A DNA stretch of 52,657 nucleotides from Acidobacteriota bacterium (GCA_020200135.1 JAIVJI010000018.1:1-52657), one strand, 5' to 3'; shown: positions 43,315 to 50,843, numbered from the stretch's first letter. The notes: generated by a model from the letters alone, not told the origin. Translations and numbers: made by a program.

Positions 43315-44198
43315 TCCTGAACTGCGTGCTTACGTTTTGAGAAGAATTGCCGGCGCGGATTCCCTTTAGTCATATGGCAAGGCTGAGAACAAAATTTAGC
43401 AGTCGGGCGGTCGGGCTGAAAGCTGGCACCACATCCGGCGCACGCCCTGACAGGCAGCTTAACATGCGCGTTCCGGCAGGCCCGCGAGCAGTACTTCACT
43501 TCGCGGTGTGCGGCCTTACGGCTATAGAACTTCTCCCTGCATTGAACACAGGTATTCGTACAGCACTTATCGCAGACCGCTGTCGCGCCAGATCGCGGCT
43601 TGAACTCTTCGCCGCACAACCGGCAGCCACGGGCGGGCACACAATCGGGGAGCTGGCGGCCGTTTCGCAGCTCGGGGTGCTCGCGCCAAAAGAGCAGGTC
43701 GGCCTTCGTGTGACAAGACGGGCAGAGGCTGACGAGGTTGGTCAGCCTGTTGGCTTCACGGTAATTGTCGAACAGGTAGAACGGTCGCTTGTGGTGAACG
43801 GGCAGGTTCGCCTTCACTGTCCCGCAATGCTGACAGGTGTCGTTGTCGCGCTTTCGCGCGGCCTTCCTCTGGCGGTTCCAGTTCTCGCCACGATATTGAG
43901 TGTGACCGCCCAGCCAGGCCGGGTTGTTTTCGCCCGTCCATTCGGAGGACGTGCGCCACGCGGCGAAGCAGGCTCGACCACAAAAGTTGTGCGCGACGAC
44001 GGCGCTCGGCTGCTTCTCAAAAGCCTTGCCGCAGACGTAACACGCGACGGACACGCGCTTGCTCCCTACGCCCTTCCGGTGCTCACGTTGCCAAAGACCG
44101 TAGCAGGCAAAGCCGCAAAAATGGCGCTTCGATTTGTCGGCCATGTAAGGCTTGGCCTGATAGTCACCGCCGCATTGCTCGCAGGTAAGAGTAATCAC
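43311..44198 (-). CDS. HNH endonuclease flanked by multiple zinc-knuckle motifs
   Basis: Encodes 295 residues. The central domain is an HNH nuclease: NDTCQHCG, then NLPVHHKRPF and LTNLVSLCPSCH, with metal and catalytic His residues in place. On either side are CxxC-based zinc-binding modules: two before (CEQCGGDY with FCGFAC, CYVCGKAF with FCGRAC) and about three after (CRLCGEEF, CVQCREKF with YCSRAC, CAGCGASF with FCSQPC). The array probably gives DNA-sequence recognition, as in homing endonucleases. The gene is less GC-rich than its neighbours and its stop overlaps the end of the truncated methyltransferase. It is probably part of a phage-derived or homing element. Confidence 0.9.
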   Translation of the reverse strand: MITLTCEQCGGDYQAKPYMADKSKRHFCGFACYGLWQREHRKGVGSKRVSVACYVCGKAFEKQPSAVVAHNFCGRACFAAWRTSSEWTGENNPAWLGGHTQYRGENWNRQRKAARKRDNDTCQHCGTVKANLPVHHKRPFYLFDNYREANRLTNLVSLCPSCHTKADLLFWREHPELRNGRQLPDCVPARGCRLCGEEFKPRSGATAVCDKCCTNTCVQCREKFYSRKAAHREVKYCSRACRNAHVKLPVRACAGCGASFQPDRPTAKFCSQPCHMTKGNPRRQFFSKRKHAVQD

Positions 44199-44232
44199 CC
44201 GTCAAATATACGTCAGGTGTGGAGTGTTCACA

Positions 44233-44385
44233 ATGGAAATCATTTTGCGCGGCGACGAAATACCGGATGACTTGGCGGAGTTCTTCGAGCCAATAAACGT
44301 TGGCTCGAAGGCCGACGTGTTTCAGGTGTCCACCAAGCCCTGTCGCCGACGACTGGTCTGTGGCTCGATGTCGCAGAGGTCATAG
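44233..44385 (+). CDS. Small hypothetical ORF in phage-like remnant, possibly frameshifted
   Basis: Encodes 50 residues (begins MEIILRGDEIPDDLAEFF). The start matches the divergent layout with the HNH gene. A second frame continues plausible protein (LWLDVAEVIGRAGGDWDEL, ending SLP) to a stop at about 44450, which suggests that one longer gene of about 72 residues was frameshifted. I do not recognise it. Its acidic, phage-like character and location support a remnant of a mobile element. Confidence 0.4.
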   Translation: MEIILRGDEIPDDLAEFFEPINVGSKADVFQVSTKPCRRRLVCGSMSQRS

Positions 44386-44589
44386 GGCGGGCCGGGGGCG
44401 ACTGGGATGAGTTGCGCCGGCAGTTAGCCCAGACGCTTTCGCTCCCCTAGCCATGGCACAACCTTCATTATGGCGACCGTGCGGGCTCGCGACGGCGAGT
44501 TGACTTTCGCGCGCTGCGGAGTTGTAAAGCGGCGTCCGAGCGAGGTGAGGCCGGGGCAGCGGGGGCCGAAACCGTCGCCTGTACGTTCG

Positions 44590-44642
44590 AGCGGGAGGGT
44601 CGCCGGCCGGGACTTGAAAGCCCGGCCGGCGACCCTCCCGCT
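44590..44642. terminator. Long perfect hairpin, probable terminator
   Basis: Perfect 22-bp arms (44590-44611 and 44621-44642) around a nine-base loop, followed by a short TTT run on the plus strand and preceded by no A run. It separates the phage-like remnant from the thrC region. The stem is very GC-rich. Confidence 0.75.
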
Positions 44643-44695
44643 TTTCCGCCTCCGGCGGTGCGCAGCAAGGGTGCTCCACCTGACAGGTCGAGCCG

Positions 44696-44725
44696 GGTTG
44701 TGAGAGACTTTAAAGTGTCACAACC
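44696..44725. promoter_or_regulatory. Palindromic candidate operator upstream of thrC remnant
   Basis: The inverted 8-bp half-sites GGTTGTGA and TCACAACC are separated by 14 bp of AT-rich sequence (GAGACTTTAAAGTG). It lies about 125 bp upstream of the thrC ATG. The layout resembles a dimeric regulator site, and the centre could include a -10 region. No regulator is identified. Confidence 0.4.
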
Positions 44726-44850
44726 GAGACGGGGCGGGGCGCTTTGCGGCGTAAAATCGCCGGAAATTCCGCGCGCCGCCCGCGCCGCCCGGACCCTTCC
44801 GGGCATCTAATTTCCGCGGGAAACGAGGCGAATCGGAGGCGCCCCGAAGG

Positions 44851-45749
44851 ATGAACGTCACCCACCTGGAATGCGCCGCGTGCGGCAGGACTTACGAGGC
44901 ACGGCGGTTGCACAACCTCTGCGCGGAGTGCGGCAAGCCGCTGCTCGTGCGCTACGACCTCGGGACGGCCGCGCGCACTCTGACGCGGGAGAGTCTGAAG
45001 GGGAGAAGGGCCGACTTATGGCGTTACGCGGAGGTGCTGCCCGTCGAGCGCGAAGAAAATATCGTCTCGCTCGGAGAGGGCTGGACGCCGCTGCTAACGG
45101 CGGGGCGGCTGGGCGCGTCTCTGGGGTTGCGACACCTCTACATCAAGGACGAGTCACAGAATCCGACGCAGAGCTTCAAACTTTGAAAGAGCCTTACCGC
45201 GTCGAGGGCAAGAAGACGCTCGGCTACGAGCTGGCCGAGCAGATGAACTGGGAGCTGCCCGACGTGGTCGTCTACCCGACGGGCGGGGGCACGGGGCTCG
45301 TCGGCATGTGGAAGGCGTTCGCCGAGATGGAGGCGATGGGCTGGATAGGCAGTAAGCGGCCGCGGATGGTCTCGGTTCAGTCGGAGGGCTGCGCGCCCAT
45401 CGTCCGCGCCTTCGAGGAGGGGCGGCGCTTCGCCCCCGAGTTCGAGAACGCGGCGACGGTCGCCTCGGGTCTGAGGGTTCCGAAGGCCGTGGGCGACTTT
45501 CTCATCCTCGACGCGCTGCGCGAATCCGGGGGCACGGCCGTCGCGGTGAGCGACGACGAGCTGCTGGCGGCCGTCCGAGAGATAGGCGCGGCCGAGGGGC
45601 TGTTCGTCGCGCCCGAGGGCGCGGCCTGCCTGCCCGCGCTGCGCAAGCTCGTCGAGCGCGGCGAGGTCAAAGAGGGCGAGCGCGTCGTGCTCTTCAACAC
45701 GGGCGCGGGCGTCAAGTACCTGGAGAGTTTCGAGACCGGCTCGGGCTGA
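44851..45749 (+). pseudogene. thrC: Threonine synthase with internal deletion
   Basis: The N-terminal part starts with a zinc-ribbon-like segment (CAACGRTYEA, LCAECGKP) and continues through SLGEGWTPLL to YIKDESQNPTQSFKL, where a stop at 45184-45186 ends the frame. The Lys of the SFK block, the PLP Schiff-base residue in the family, is the last conserved residue. The C-terminal part resumes in another frame at LKEPYRVEGKKTLGYELAEQ and runs to 45749 ([27 protein letters not shown]). About 90-100 residues between these points, including the phosphate-loop SAGNAAG region, are missing, so the gene cannot make active enzyme. The breakpoint is within CAAACTTTGAAAG near 45178-45188. It converts O-phosphohomoserine to threonine when intact. 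Confidence 0.88.
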
Positions 45750-45785
45750 AAAGCCGCGGGTCGGGTTTATTCGGCGGGGAGTTTT

Positions 45786-47159
45786 ATGAAGTTGAAGAAA
45801 TCGTTGGCGACGACATTACTGGCGGCGGCGCTCGCGGGCACGGCGGCCGCGCAGGGCCAGAAGGGGCGCGGCGCGGGGGCGGCGAACGCGCGCCCCGCGG
45901 CGGCCGAGGTCGAGAAGGCCGCCGCCGGCCCGTTCGACCAGAAGCGCTTCGACGCGCTGCGCGCCGAAGGCTTCGAGGCGCTCTACAACCTCGACTACGA
46001 GGGCGCGCGCCGTCGCTTCCGCGAGCTGACCGTCGTGTTCCCCAGCCACCCGGCGGGCTACGAGCTGCTGGCCGCGAGCCTCTGGCTCAAGACGCTCAAC
46101 GAGTCGCGCCGCCTCCAGGCGTCGCTCTACAACAACGAGGGCTTCTACAAGGAGAAGGACGACAAGGTGGACCCGAAGGTGGCGGGCGAGTTTCGTGAGC
46201 TGACGCGCAGGGCGAAGGAGCTTTCGGAGGCGCGGCTCAAGGCTAACCCGAAGGACACAGACGCGCTCTACTACCTCGGCGCGGTCGAGGGGCTGAAGGC
46301 CGCGTGGGGCAGCACGGTCGAGCGCAGCTTCATGGCGGCCATGGGGAGCGGCAAGGACTCGGTCAATCACCACCGCGACCTGCTCAAGCTCGACCCGACC
46401 TACGTCGACGCGAAGGTGACCATCGGGATGTACGACTACGTGGTCGGCTCGCTCCCGGCCATCGTCAAGATCGGCGCGACCTTCATCGGCTACCGCGGCT
46501 CGAAGAAGCGTGGGCTGGCCGCGCTCGAAGAGGTGGCGCGCGAGGGGCGCTGGGCGCGCGACGACGCCAAGTCTCTGCTCATCGCGCTCCTCAAGCGCGA
46601 GCGCCGCTACCGCGACGCGTACGTCTACGCCTCGGAGCTGGCGGCGAAGTACCCGCGCAACTACCTCCTCAAGATGGAGGCGGCCGACGCGCTCGTCTCG
46701 CAGGCCGAGTTAGACCGCGCGACCAACCCCGAGGCGGCGCGCAAGACCGAGGCCGAGGCGTTCGCCGTCTTCGACTCGCTGCTCGCGCCCGCCCCGGGAA
46801 CGAATGCGTCGAACGCGCCCAGGGTGCCGCTCGACCTCGTCCGCTACAACTACGGCGACGCGCTGCTGGTCGCCGGCCACGCCGAGCGCGCGGCGAAGGA
46901 GCTGGCGGCGGCGGCGGCCGTGCCGGGCGCCCAAGCCTCGATGGTGACGCGCGCGCGTCTGCGCGGCGCGCAGGCGCTCGACCTGGCGGGGCGGCGCGAA
47001 GAGGCGGTCGCGCAATACAGGGCCGTGCTCGCGCTCCCGAACGTCTACGACTCGCACGAGGACGCGAAGCGCGGGCTGAAGGAGCCCTACCGGCTGACGC
47101 GCAAGGTCGGCGAGAACGGCGCGGGCGGCGCGGAGACCTCCGACGCGAAGGTCAACTAG
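45786..47159 (+). CDS. Secreted TPR-containing protein
   Basis: Encodes 457 residues. The signal peptide (LATTLLAAALAGTAAAQ) is followed by TPR-like helices: GFEALYNLDYEGARRRFREL at about 60-80 and later pairs such as DALYYLGAVEGLKAAWG and RGAQALDLAGRREEAVAQY. The middle contains a family-specific stretch (YVVGSLPAIVKIGATFIGYR) seen in uncharacterised acidobacterial TPR proteins. No enzymatic motif. It is a plausible periplasmic scaffold. It begins 37 bp after the thrC remnant and ends 28 bp before the next gene. Confidence 0.85.
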   Translation: MKLKKSLATTLLAAALAGTAAAQGQKGRGAGAANARPAAAEVEKAAAGPFDQKRFDALRAEGFEALYNLDYEGARRRFRELTVVFPSHPAGYELLAASLWLKTLNESRRLQASLYNNEGFYKEKDDKVDPKVAGEFRELTRRAKELSEARLKANPKDTDALYYLGAVEGLKAAWGSTVERSFMAAMGSGKDSVNHHRDLLKLDPTYVDAKVTIGMYDYVVGSLPAIVKIGATFIGYRGSKKRGLAALEEVAREGRWARDDAKSLLIALLKRERRYRDAYVYASELAAKYPRNYLLKMEAADALVSQAELDRATNPEAARKTEAEAFAVFDSLLAPAPGTNASNAPRVPLDLVRYNYGDALLVAGHAERAAKELAAAAAVPGAQASMVTRARLRGAQALDLAGRREEAVAQYRAVLALPNVYDSHEDAKRGLKEPYRLTRKVGENGAGGAETSDAKVN

Positions 47160-47186
47160 AGCGAACCGGCAGGGGAGGGTTTTCCT

Positions 47187-48536
47187 ATGAGCATCATCTG
47201 TCCGTCGCACGACCCGACGCCCCTCGTGACCGCGGGCGAGGGGGAAGTCGAGGCGAGGGCGCGGCTGCGCGTCGTCAGGCCGCAGGGGCGCCCTCGCCGC
47301 CTGCTGCTGTGCCTGGACGGCGTGCCCTTCGAGGTCATCAGCGGCGCGAAGTCGCGCGGCATGTTCGACGACTTCGAAGAGCCGGCGCGGCTGCTCTCGC
47401 CGTTCCCGACGCTGACGAACGTCGCGCTGGCCGAGATGCTCGGGGCGACGCCGCCCGCCGGGTACGAGAGCCTCTACTTCGACCGCGAGGCGAAGGAGCT
47501 TCGCGGCGGCGTGCGCAAGTACATCGGCCGCCGCACGCCCGACAAGATTCCCTCGTCCTACATGGACGAGCTGGACTACCAGGAGCCGCTCGCCTTCGAG
47601 TTCCTCATCTACGTCGCGACCGACGCCGTCTGGCGCGCGGACATGCGGCGCTTCCGCGAGCGCTTCCTTTCGGCGCCGCCCTCGCGCGACTTCTTCGGCT
47701 TCCTCAAGGCGACCGACGGCCTCCTGCACATCGGCGGCCCCGAGCGCCTGACGGTCGCGCTCCAGTCGCTCGACCGGCTCCTGCGCGAGATTCGTGAGGC
47801 GGCCGGCTCGGAGACGGAGATCGTGCTCTTCTCCGACCACGGGATGAACCTCGTCGAGAACCGGCGCGTGAACCTCCTGACGCACCTCGGCGGCAACGGC
47901 TACGAGGTGGTGACGAACATGCGCCGGCCGCGCGGCAAGCGCCGGGTCTCTGCGCCCGGCTTCGGGCTGTGCGGCTACGCGGCGCTCTACTGCGGCGATG
48001 AGACGGGGCGCGCCGAGCTGGCCGAGACCTTGACCGGGCTGGAGGGTGTCGACTTCAGCGTCTACCGCGAGGAGGGCGGACGGGCGGCTCTGGTGGCGGG
48101 CGCGTCGGGGCGCGCGCGCATCGAGCGGCGCGAGCGCGTGGGCGAGACCTTCTACCGGTACGAGCAGTTGGACGGCGACCCGCTCGGCCTCAACGAGACG
48201 GCGCGCTCGCTCGGCGCCGAAGGGCGGCTCGACGTGAACGGCTTCGCGCGCGACGCGGACTGGCTGGCGCGGACGTGGGGGCACACCTACCCGGACGCGC
48301 TCGCCAACGTCTACGCCTCAATCTACACGCCGCGCGTGCAGCATACGGCGGACGTGCTCGTCTCGCTGCGCGACGGCTACTACTACGGCGCGACCTCCTT
48401 CAGCCGCATGGTGCGCCTGCTCGCCACGCACGGCAACGCCCTGCGCTCAAGCTCGCACGCCTTCCTCATGAGCACGCACCGCGCCTTCCCCACACACGTC
48501 CGCTCGGCCGAAGCGCGCCCCGTCCTGCGAGGGTAG
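47187..48536 (+). CDS. Alkaline phosphatase superfamily protein (phosphodiesterase/nucleotide pyrophosphatase-like)
   Basis: Encodes 449 residues without signal peptide. The N-terminal LLLCLDGVPF carries the metal-binding Asp of the superfamily. PFPTLTNVALAEML contains the Thr nucleophile position of type I phosphodiesterases, and IVLFSDHGMNL has the DHG metal motif. The remaining His ligands are less clear. It probably hydrolyses a phospho- or sulfo-ester, substrate unknown. It is the second gene after the TPR protein, with AGGGGAGG-like ribosome binding upstream. A heptad inverted repeat follows its stop. Confidence 0.8.
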   Translation: MSIICPSHDPTPLVTAGEGEVEARARLRVVRPQGRPRRLLLCLDGVPFEVISGAKSRGMFDDFEEPARLLSPFPTLTNVALAEMLGATPPAGYESLYFDREAKELRGGVRKYIGRRTPDKIPSSYMDELDYQEPLAFEFLIYVATDAVWRADMRRFRERFLSAPPSRDFFGFLKATDGLLHIGGPERLTVALQSLDRLLREIREAAGSETEIVLFSDHGMNLVENRRVNLLTHLGGNGYEVVTNMRRPRGKRRVSAPGFGLCGYAALYCGDETGRAELAETLTGLEGVDFSVYREEGGRAALVAGASGRARIERRERVGETFYRYEQLDGDPLGLNETARSLGAEGRLDVNGFARDADWLARTWGHTYPDALANVYASIYTPRVQHTADVLVSLRDGYYYGATSFSRMVRLLATHGNALRSSSHAFLMSTHRAFPTHVRSAEARPVLRG

Positions 48537-48543
48537 GGATGGA

Positions 48544-48658
48544 AGTAGTCAGTAGCCAGTAGCCAGTAGCCAGTAGAAAACAGCGGCGGCGCGTTCGAGT
48601 TAAAACGAGCGCGCCGCCTTTCCGTCTACCGACTACTGTCTACTGCCTACTGACTACT
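48544..48658. repeat. Heptad inverted repeat, AGTAGAC family (copy 2), with GC-rich inner stem
   Basis: Arms at 48544-48576 and 48626-48658 consist of 7-bp units (AGTAGTC, AGTAGCC three times in tandem, then the complementary set). The centre contains its own stem (GGCGGCGCG with CGCGCCGCC). The element lies between convergent genes, and its right arm includes the stop codon of the SDR gene. Confidence 0.93.
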
Positions 48659-49652
48659 GCTTCCCCGCCGCCTTCCCGCGTCGCTTCTTCGCGGCGGGGC
48701 GTTCGGCGTCGGCGACGCGTTCGAGGCGCCAGCGAAAGGCCGTGTTAGGTCTGGCGCCCACCATCTGCGGGAAGTTCTCCGAGAAGTACGCCCACCAGTT
48801 CGGGCGCTCGCCGTTCGTGTCCGTGAAGCCGTACTCCGCGGCGAGCGTCCACGAGCCGTAGAGCCCGCCCGACTTCTCCAAAACGTTCGGGTCGGCCGCG
48901 AGCGCGGCGACCGCGCGCCCGACGAAGAAGGGCGACTCGGAGCCGGCCAGGCCCATGCCGCGCGCCCGCGAGTTCTTCTCCGCCACCTCGCGCCAGTTCT
49001 CCTCGGTCGCGCCGAAGTGTTCGAGCACGACCTCCGTGCGCATGAAGCCGGGCGTGACGGCGAGCGCGGCGACGCCGTGCGGGCGCAGCTCCTCGGCCCA
49101 GGCGTAGGCGAGCCGGCTGGTGTTTATCTTGACGAGGTCGTAGAAGAGGTTCCCGCGGTAGTAGAGCGCGTCGCCGTCGCCTATCTCGACGACGAGCCCG
49201 CCCTTACCTGCGACCATCAGCGGCGCGGCGTAACGCGTCGTGATGACGTGGGTGTGGACGCCGTGCCGGAGCGCGCGCAGCCCCTTGTCGAGCGAGAGTT
49301 GCCAGAACGGCTTCCACTCGTGCATCTCGCCCTCCGAGATGTCGTTGACGAGCACGTCCAGGCGCCCCTGCTCCCGCCCCACGCGTTTGAAGAGCGCCGC
49401 GACCTGCCGCTCCTCCAGGTGGTCGCAGCGCACGGCGACGCCGACGCCCCCGCGCGCCGAGACCATCTCGGCCGTCTCCTCTATCGTCTCGGGCCGGCCC
49501 GCGAAAGGCGGCTCGGTGTTCGGCCTCGCGCGCGAGTTGCGCCCCGTGCAGTAGACGGTCGCGCCCGCCTCGCCGAGTATGCACGCGATGCCGCGCCCCG
49601 CGCCGCGCGTCGCCCCCGCGACCACGGCCACCTTGCCTTTCAGACTCTTCAT
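48654..49652 (-). CDS. SDR-family oxidoreductase
   Basis: Encodes 332 residues from the ATG at 49652, with GGAGGG 6 bases upstream. The Rossmann motif is AGATRGAGRGIA and the NAG-type motif is NDISEGE, so the usual Asn-Ala-Gly is altered. The catalytic Ser/Tyr/Lys are partly atypical: YDLVKIN supplies Tyr and Lys, while the Ser position near VVEIGDGD is not Ser. A C-terminal extension (WWAYFSENFPQM, then Lys-rich AAKKRRGKAAGKQ) goes beyond the usual ~250 residues. Substrate unknown. The stop lies in a heptad repeat arm. It is divergent from the WYL regulator gene. Confidence 0.88.
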   Translation of the reverse strand: MKSLKGKVAVVAGATRGAGRGIACILGEAGATVYCTGRNSRARPNTEPPFAGRPETIEETAEMVSARGGVGVAVRCDHLEERQVAALFKRVGREQGRLDVLVNDISEGEMHEWKPFWQLSLDKGLRALRHGVHTHVITTRYAAPLMVAGKGGLVVEIGDGDALYYRGNLFYDLVKINTSRLAYAWAEELRPHGVAALAVTPGFMRTEVVLEHFGATEENWREVAEKNSRARGMGLAGSESPFFVGRAVAALAADPNVLEKSGGLYGSWTLAAEYGFTDTNGERPNWWAYFSENFPQMVGARPNTAFRWRLERVADAERPAAKKRRGKAAGKQ

Positions 49653-49670
49653 CCCGGACCCTCCTCTCAT

Positions 49671-49747
49671 GAGTGATGAGTGATGGGTGATAGGAGAAGG
49701 CGAGTCTCGCCCCTTCCTTCTCATCACTTATCACTTTTCACTCACCA
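49671..49747. repeat. Heptad inverted repeat, GAGTGAT family, in a divergent promoter region
   Basis: Imperfect arms (49671-49700 and about 49716-49747) are composed of 7-bp units (GAGTGAT, GAGTGAT, GGGTGAT on the left; TCATCAC, TTATCAC, TTTTCAC, TCACCAC on the right). Unlike the other copies, it lies between divergent genes (SDR and WYL regulator), just upstream of the SDR ribosome-binding site. Confidence 0.88.
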
Positions 49748-49801
49748 CTTGCTAAGATACGCGCCGGTTCCCGACAACCTGTGTCATATTTGGGCGGCCC
49801 C

Positions 49802-49840
49802 GGAAAAACTTTCAGGCAAAACTTTTCGGAAAAACTTTTC
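49802..49840 (+). promoter_or_regulatory. Three tandem 13-bp repeats before the WYL regulator gene
   Basis: Three near-identical 13-bp units (GGAAAAACTTTCA, GGCAAAACTTTTC, GGAAAAACTTTTC) lie head to tail and end 22 bp before the ATG at 49863. They may be a regulator-binding array, for example for autoregulation by the WYL protein, or an mRNA leader feature. Confidence 0.5.
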
Positions 49841-49862
49841 GGCGGGGAGGTTAGTGGGCGCG

Positions 49863-50837
49863 ATGCGTGCCGACCGGCTGCTTTCCATCATGCTGCTCCT
49901 GCAAATCTACCGGCGGCTGACCGCCGGCGAGCTGGCGCGCCGCCTCGAAGTCTCGGAGCGGACGATTCAGCGCGACATGGACGCGCTCTCGACCGCCGGC
50001 GTCCCCGTCACGGCCTCGCGCGGCTCGGGCGGCGGCTGGGCGCTCGTCGAGGGCTACCGCACCAACCTCACGGGTCTGAACGGCGAAGAGGTTCAGACGC
50101 TCTTCGCCGGGCTGCCCGACAGGCTCCTCGCGGACCTGAACCTGGGGCGCGCGTCGGACGCGGCGCACGTCAAACTGCTCGCGGCGCTTCCCCCGTCTTC
50201 GCGCGAGGCCGCCGAGTACGCGCGCAGCCGCATCCACGTCGACGTGGCCGGTTGGGGCAGCTTGGAGGAGTCTCTGCCGCACCTGCACACGATTCAGGAG
50301 GCGGTCTGGCGGGGGCGCAAGCTCCTGCTCTGTTACGGGGCCGGCCACGGCGACGGCGCGGCGCCCGGCGAGCGCGCGGTAGACCCTCTGGGGCTGGTGG
50401 CGAAAGGCGGCGTGTGGTATCTGGTGGCGCGCGCGGGCGAAGATGTGCGCAGCTACCGCGTCTCGCGCGTCGCGTCGGCGCGGCTCGCGGACGAGCCGGC
50501 CGAGCGCCCCGTGGACTTTGACCTCGCGGCCTTCTGGGCCGGCTCGATGGCGCGCTTCCGTGAAGAGATGCCGCGCTTCCACGCCACCTTTCGCGCGCAC
50601 GGGTCGGTGCTCCACCTGCTCCGCTACGCCGGGCGCTTCTCGCGGCTGGAGGAGGCTTCGGAGCCGGACGCGGCGGGCTGGGCCACGGTGCGGATGCGCT
50701 TCCAGTTCGAGGAGGACGCGTGCGGGCTGGCGCTCTCGTTCGGGACGAAGGTCGAGGTCGTCGAGCCGCCGGGCTTGCGCGCAAAGATTCGGAAGATGGC
50801 CGAGGAGGTCGTCGCATTCTACGAGGGGGAGGGGTGA
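49863..50837 (+). CDS. Helix-turn-helix WYL-domain transcriptional regulator
   Basis: Encodes 324 residues from the ATG at 49863, after GGGGAGG. The N-terminal winged helix (MLLLQIYRRLTAGELARRLE, VSERTIQRDMDAL) binds DNA. The WYL domain is in the middle (VDPLGLVAKGGVWYLVARAG and YRVSRVASARL). A C-terminal WCX-like extension follows (about 230-320). WYL proteins sense small ligands or nucleic acids and control DNA-damage, phage-defence or metabolic genes. The ABC ATPase gene starts 6 bp after its stop, so the pair is an operon, and the regulator may control it. Confidence 0.92.
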   Translation: MRADRLLSIMLLLQIYRRLTAGELARRLEVSERTIQRDMDALSTAGVPVTASRGSGGGWALVEGYRTNLTGLNGEEVQTLFAGLPDRLLADLNLGRASDAAHVKLLAALPPSSREAAEYARSRIHVDVAGWGSLEESLPHLHTIQEAVWRGRKLLLCYGAGHGDGAAPGERAVDPLGLVAKGGVWYLVARAGEDVRSYRVSRVASARLADEPAERPVDFDLAAFWAGSMARFREEMPRFHATFRAHGSVLHLLRYAGRFSRLEEASEPDAAGWATVRMRFQFEEDACGLALSFGTKVEVVEPPGLRAKIRKMAEEVVAFYEGEG

Positions 50838-50843
50838 GGTCGC

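Larger units (their letters stand above)
44386..44850. other. Intergenic region between phage-like remnant and thrC remnant
   Basis: 465 bp without a convincing intact gene. It contains the end of the possible frameshifted small ORF (to about 44450), a 22-bp perfect hairpin (44590-44642) and a palindrome (44696-44725) upstream of the thrC remnant. ORFs that cross the hairpin show no homology that I can see. Confidence 0.6.

Noticed and set aside
43347..44270. 307-codon ORF on the plus strand across the HNH gene
   Set aside because: The opposite strand has CxxC modules and an HNH motif in good order; this ORF has no recognisable motif and is a shadow.
48544..48576. Tandem AGTAGCC units looked like a small CRISPR or minisatellite
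   Set aside because: Units are 7 bp without spacers, and an inverted partner lies 50 bp away, so it is a heptad inverted repeat and not an array with spacers. No cas genes are present.
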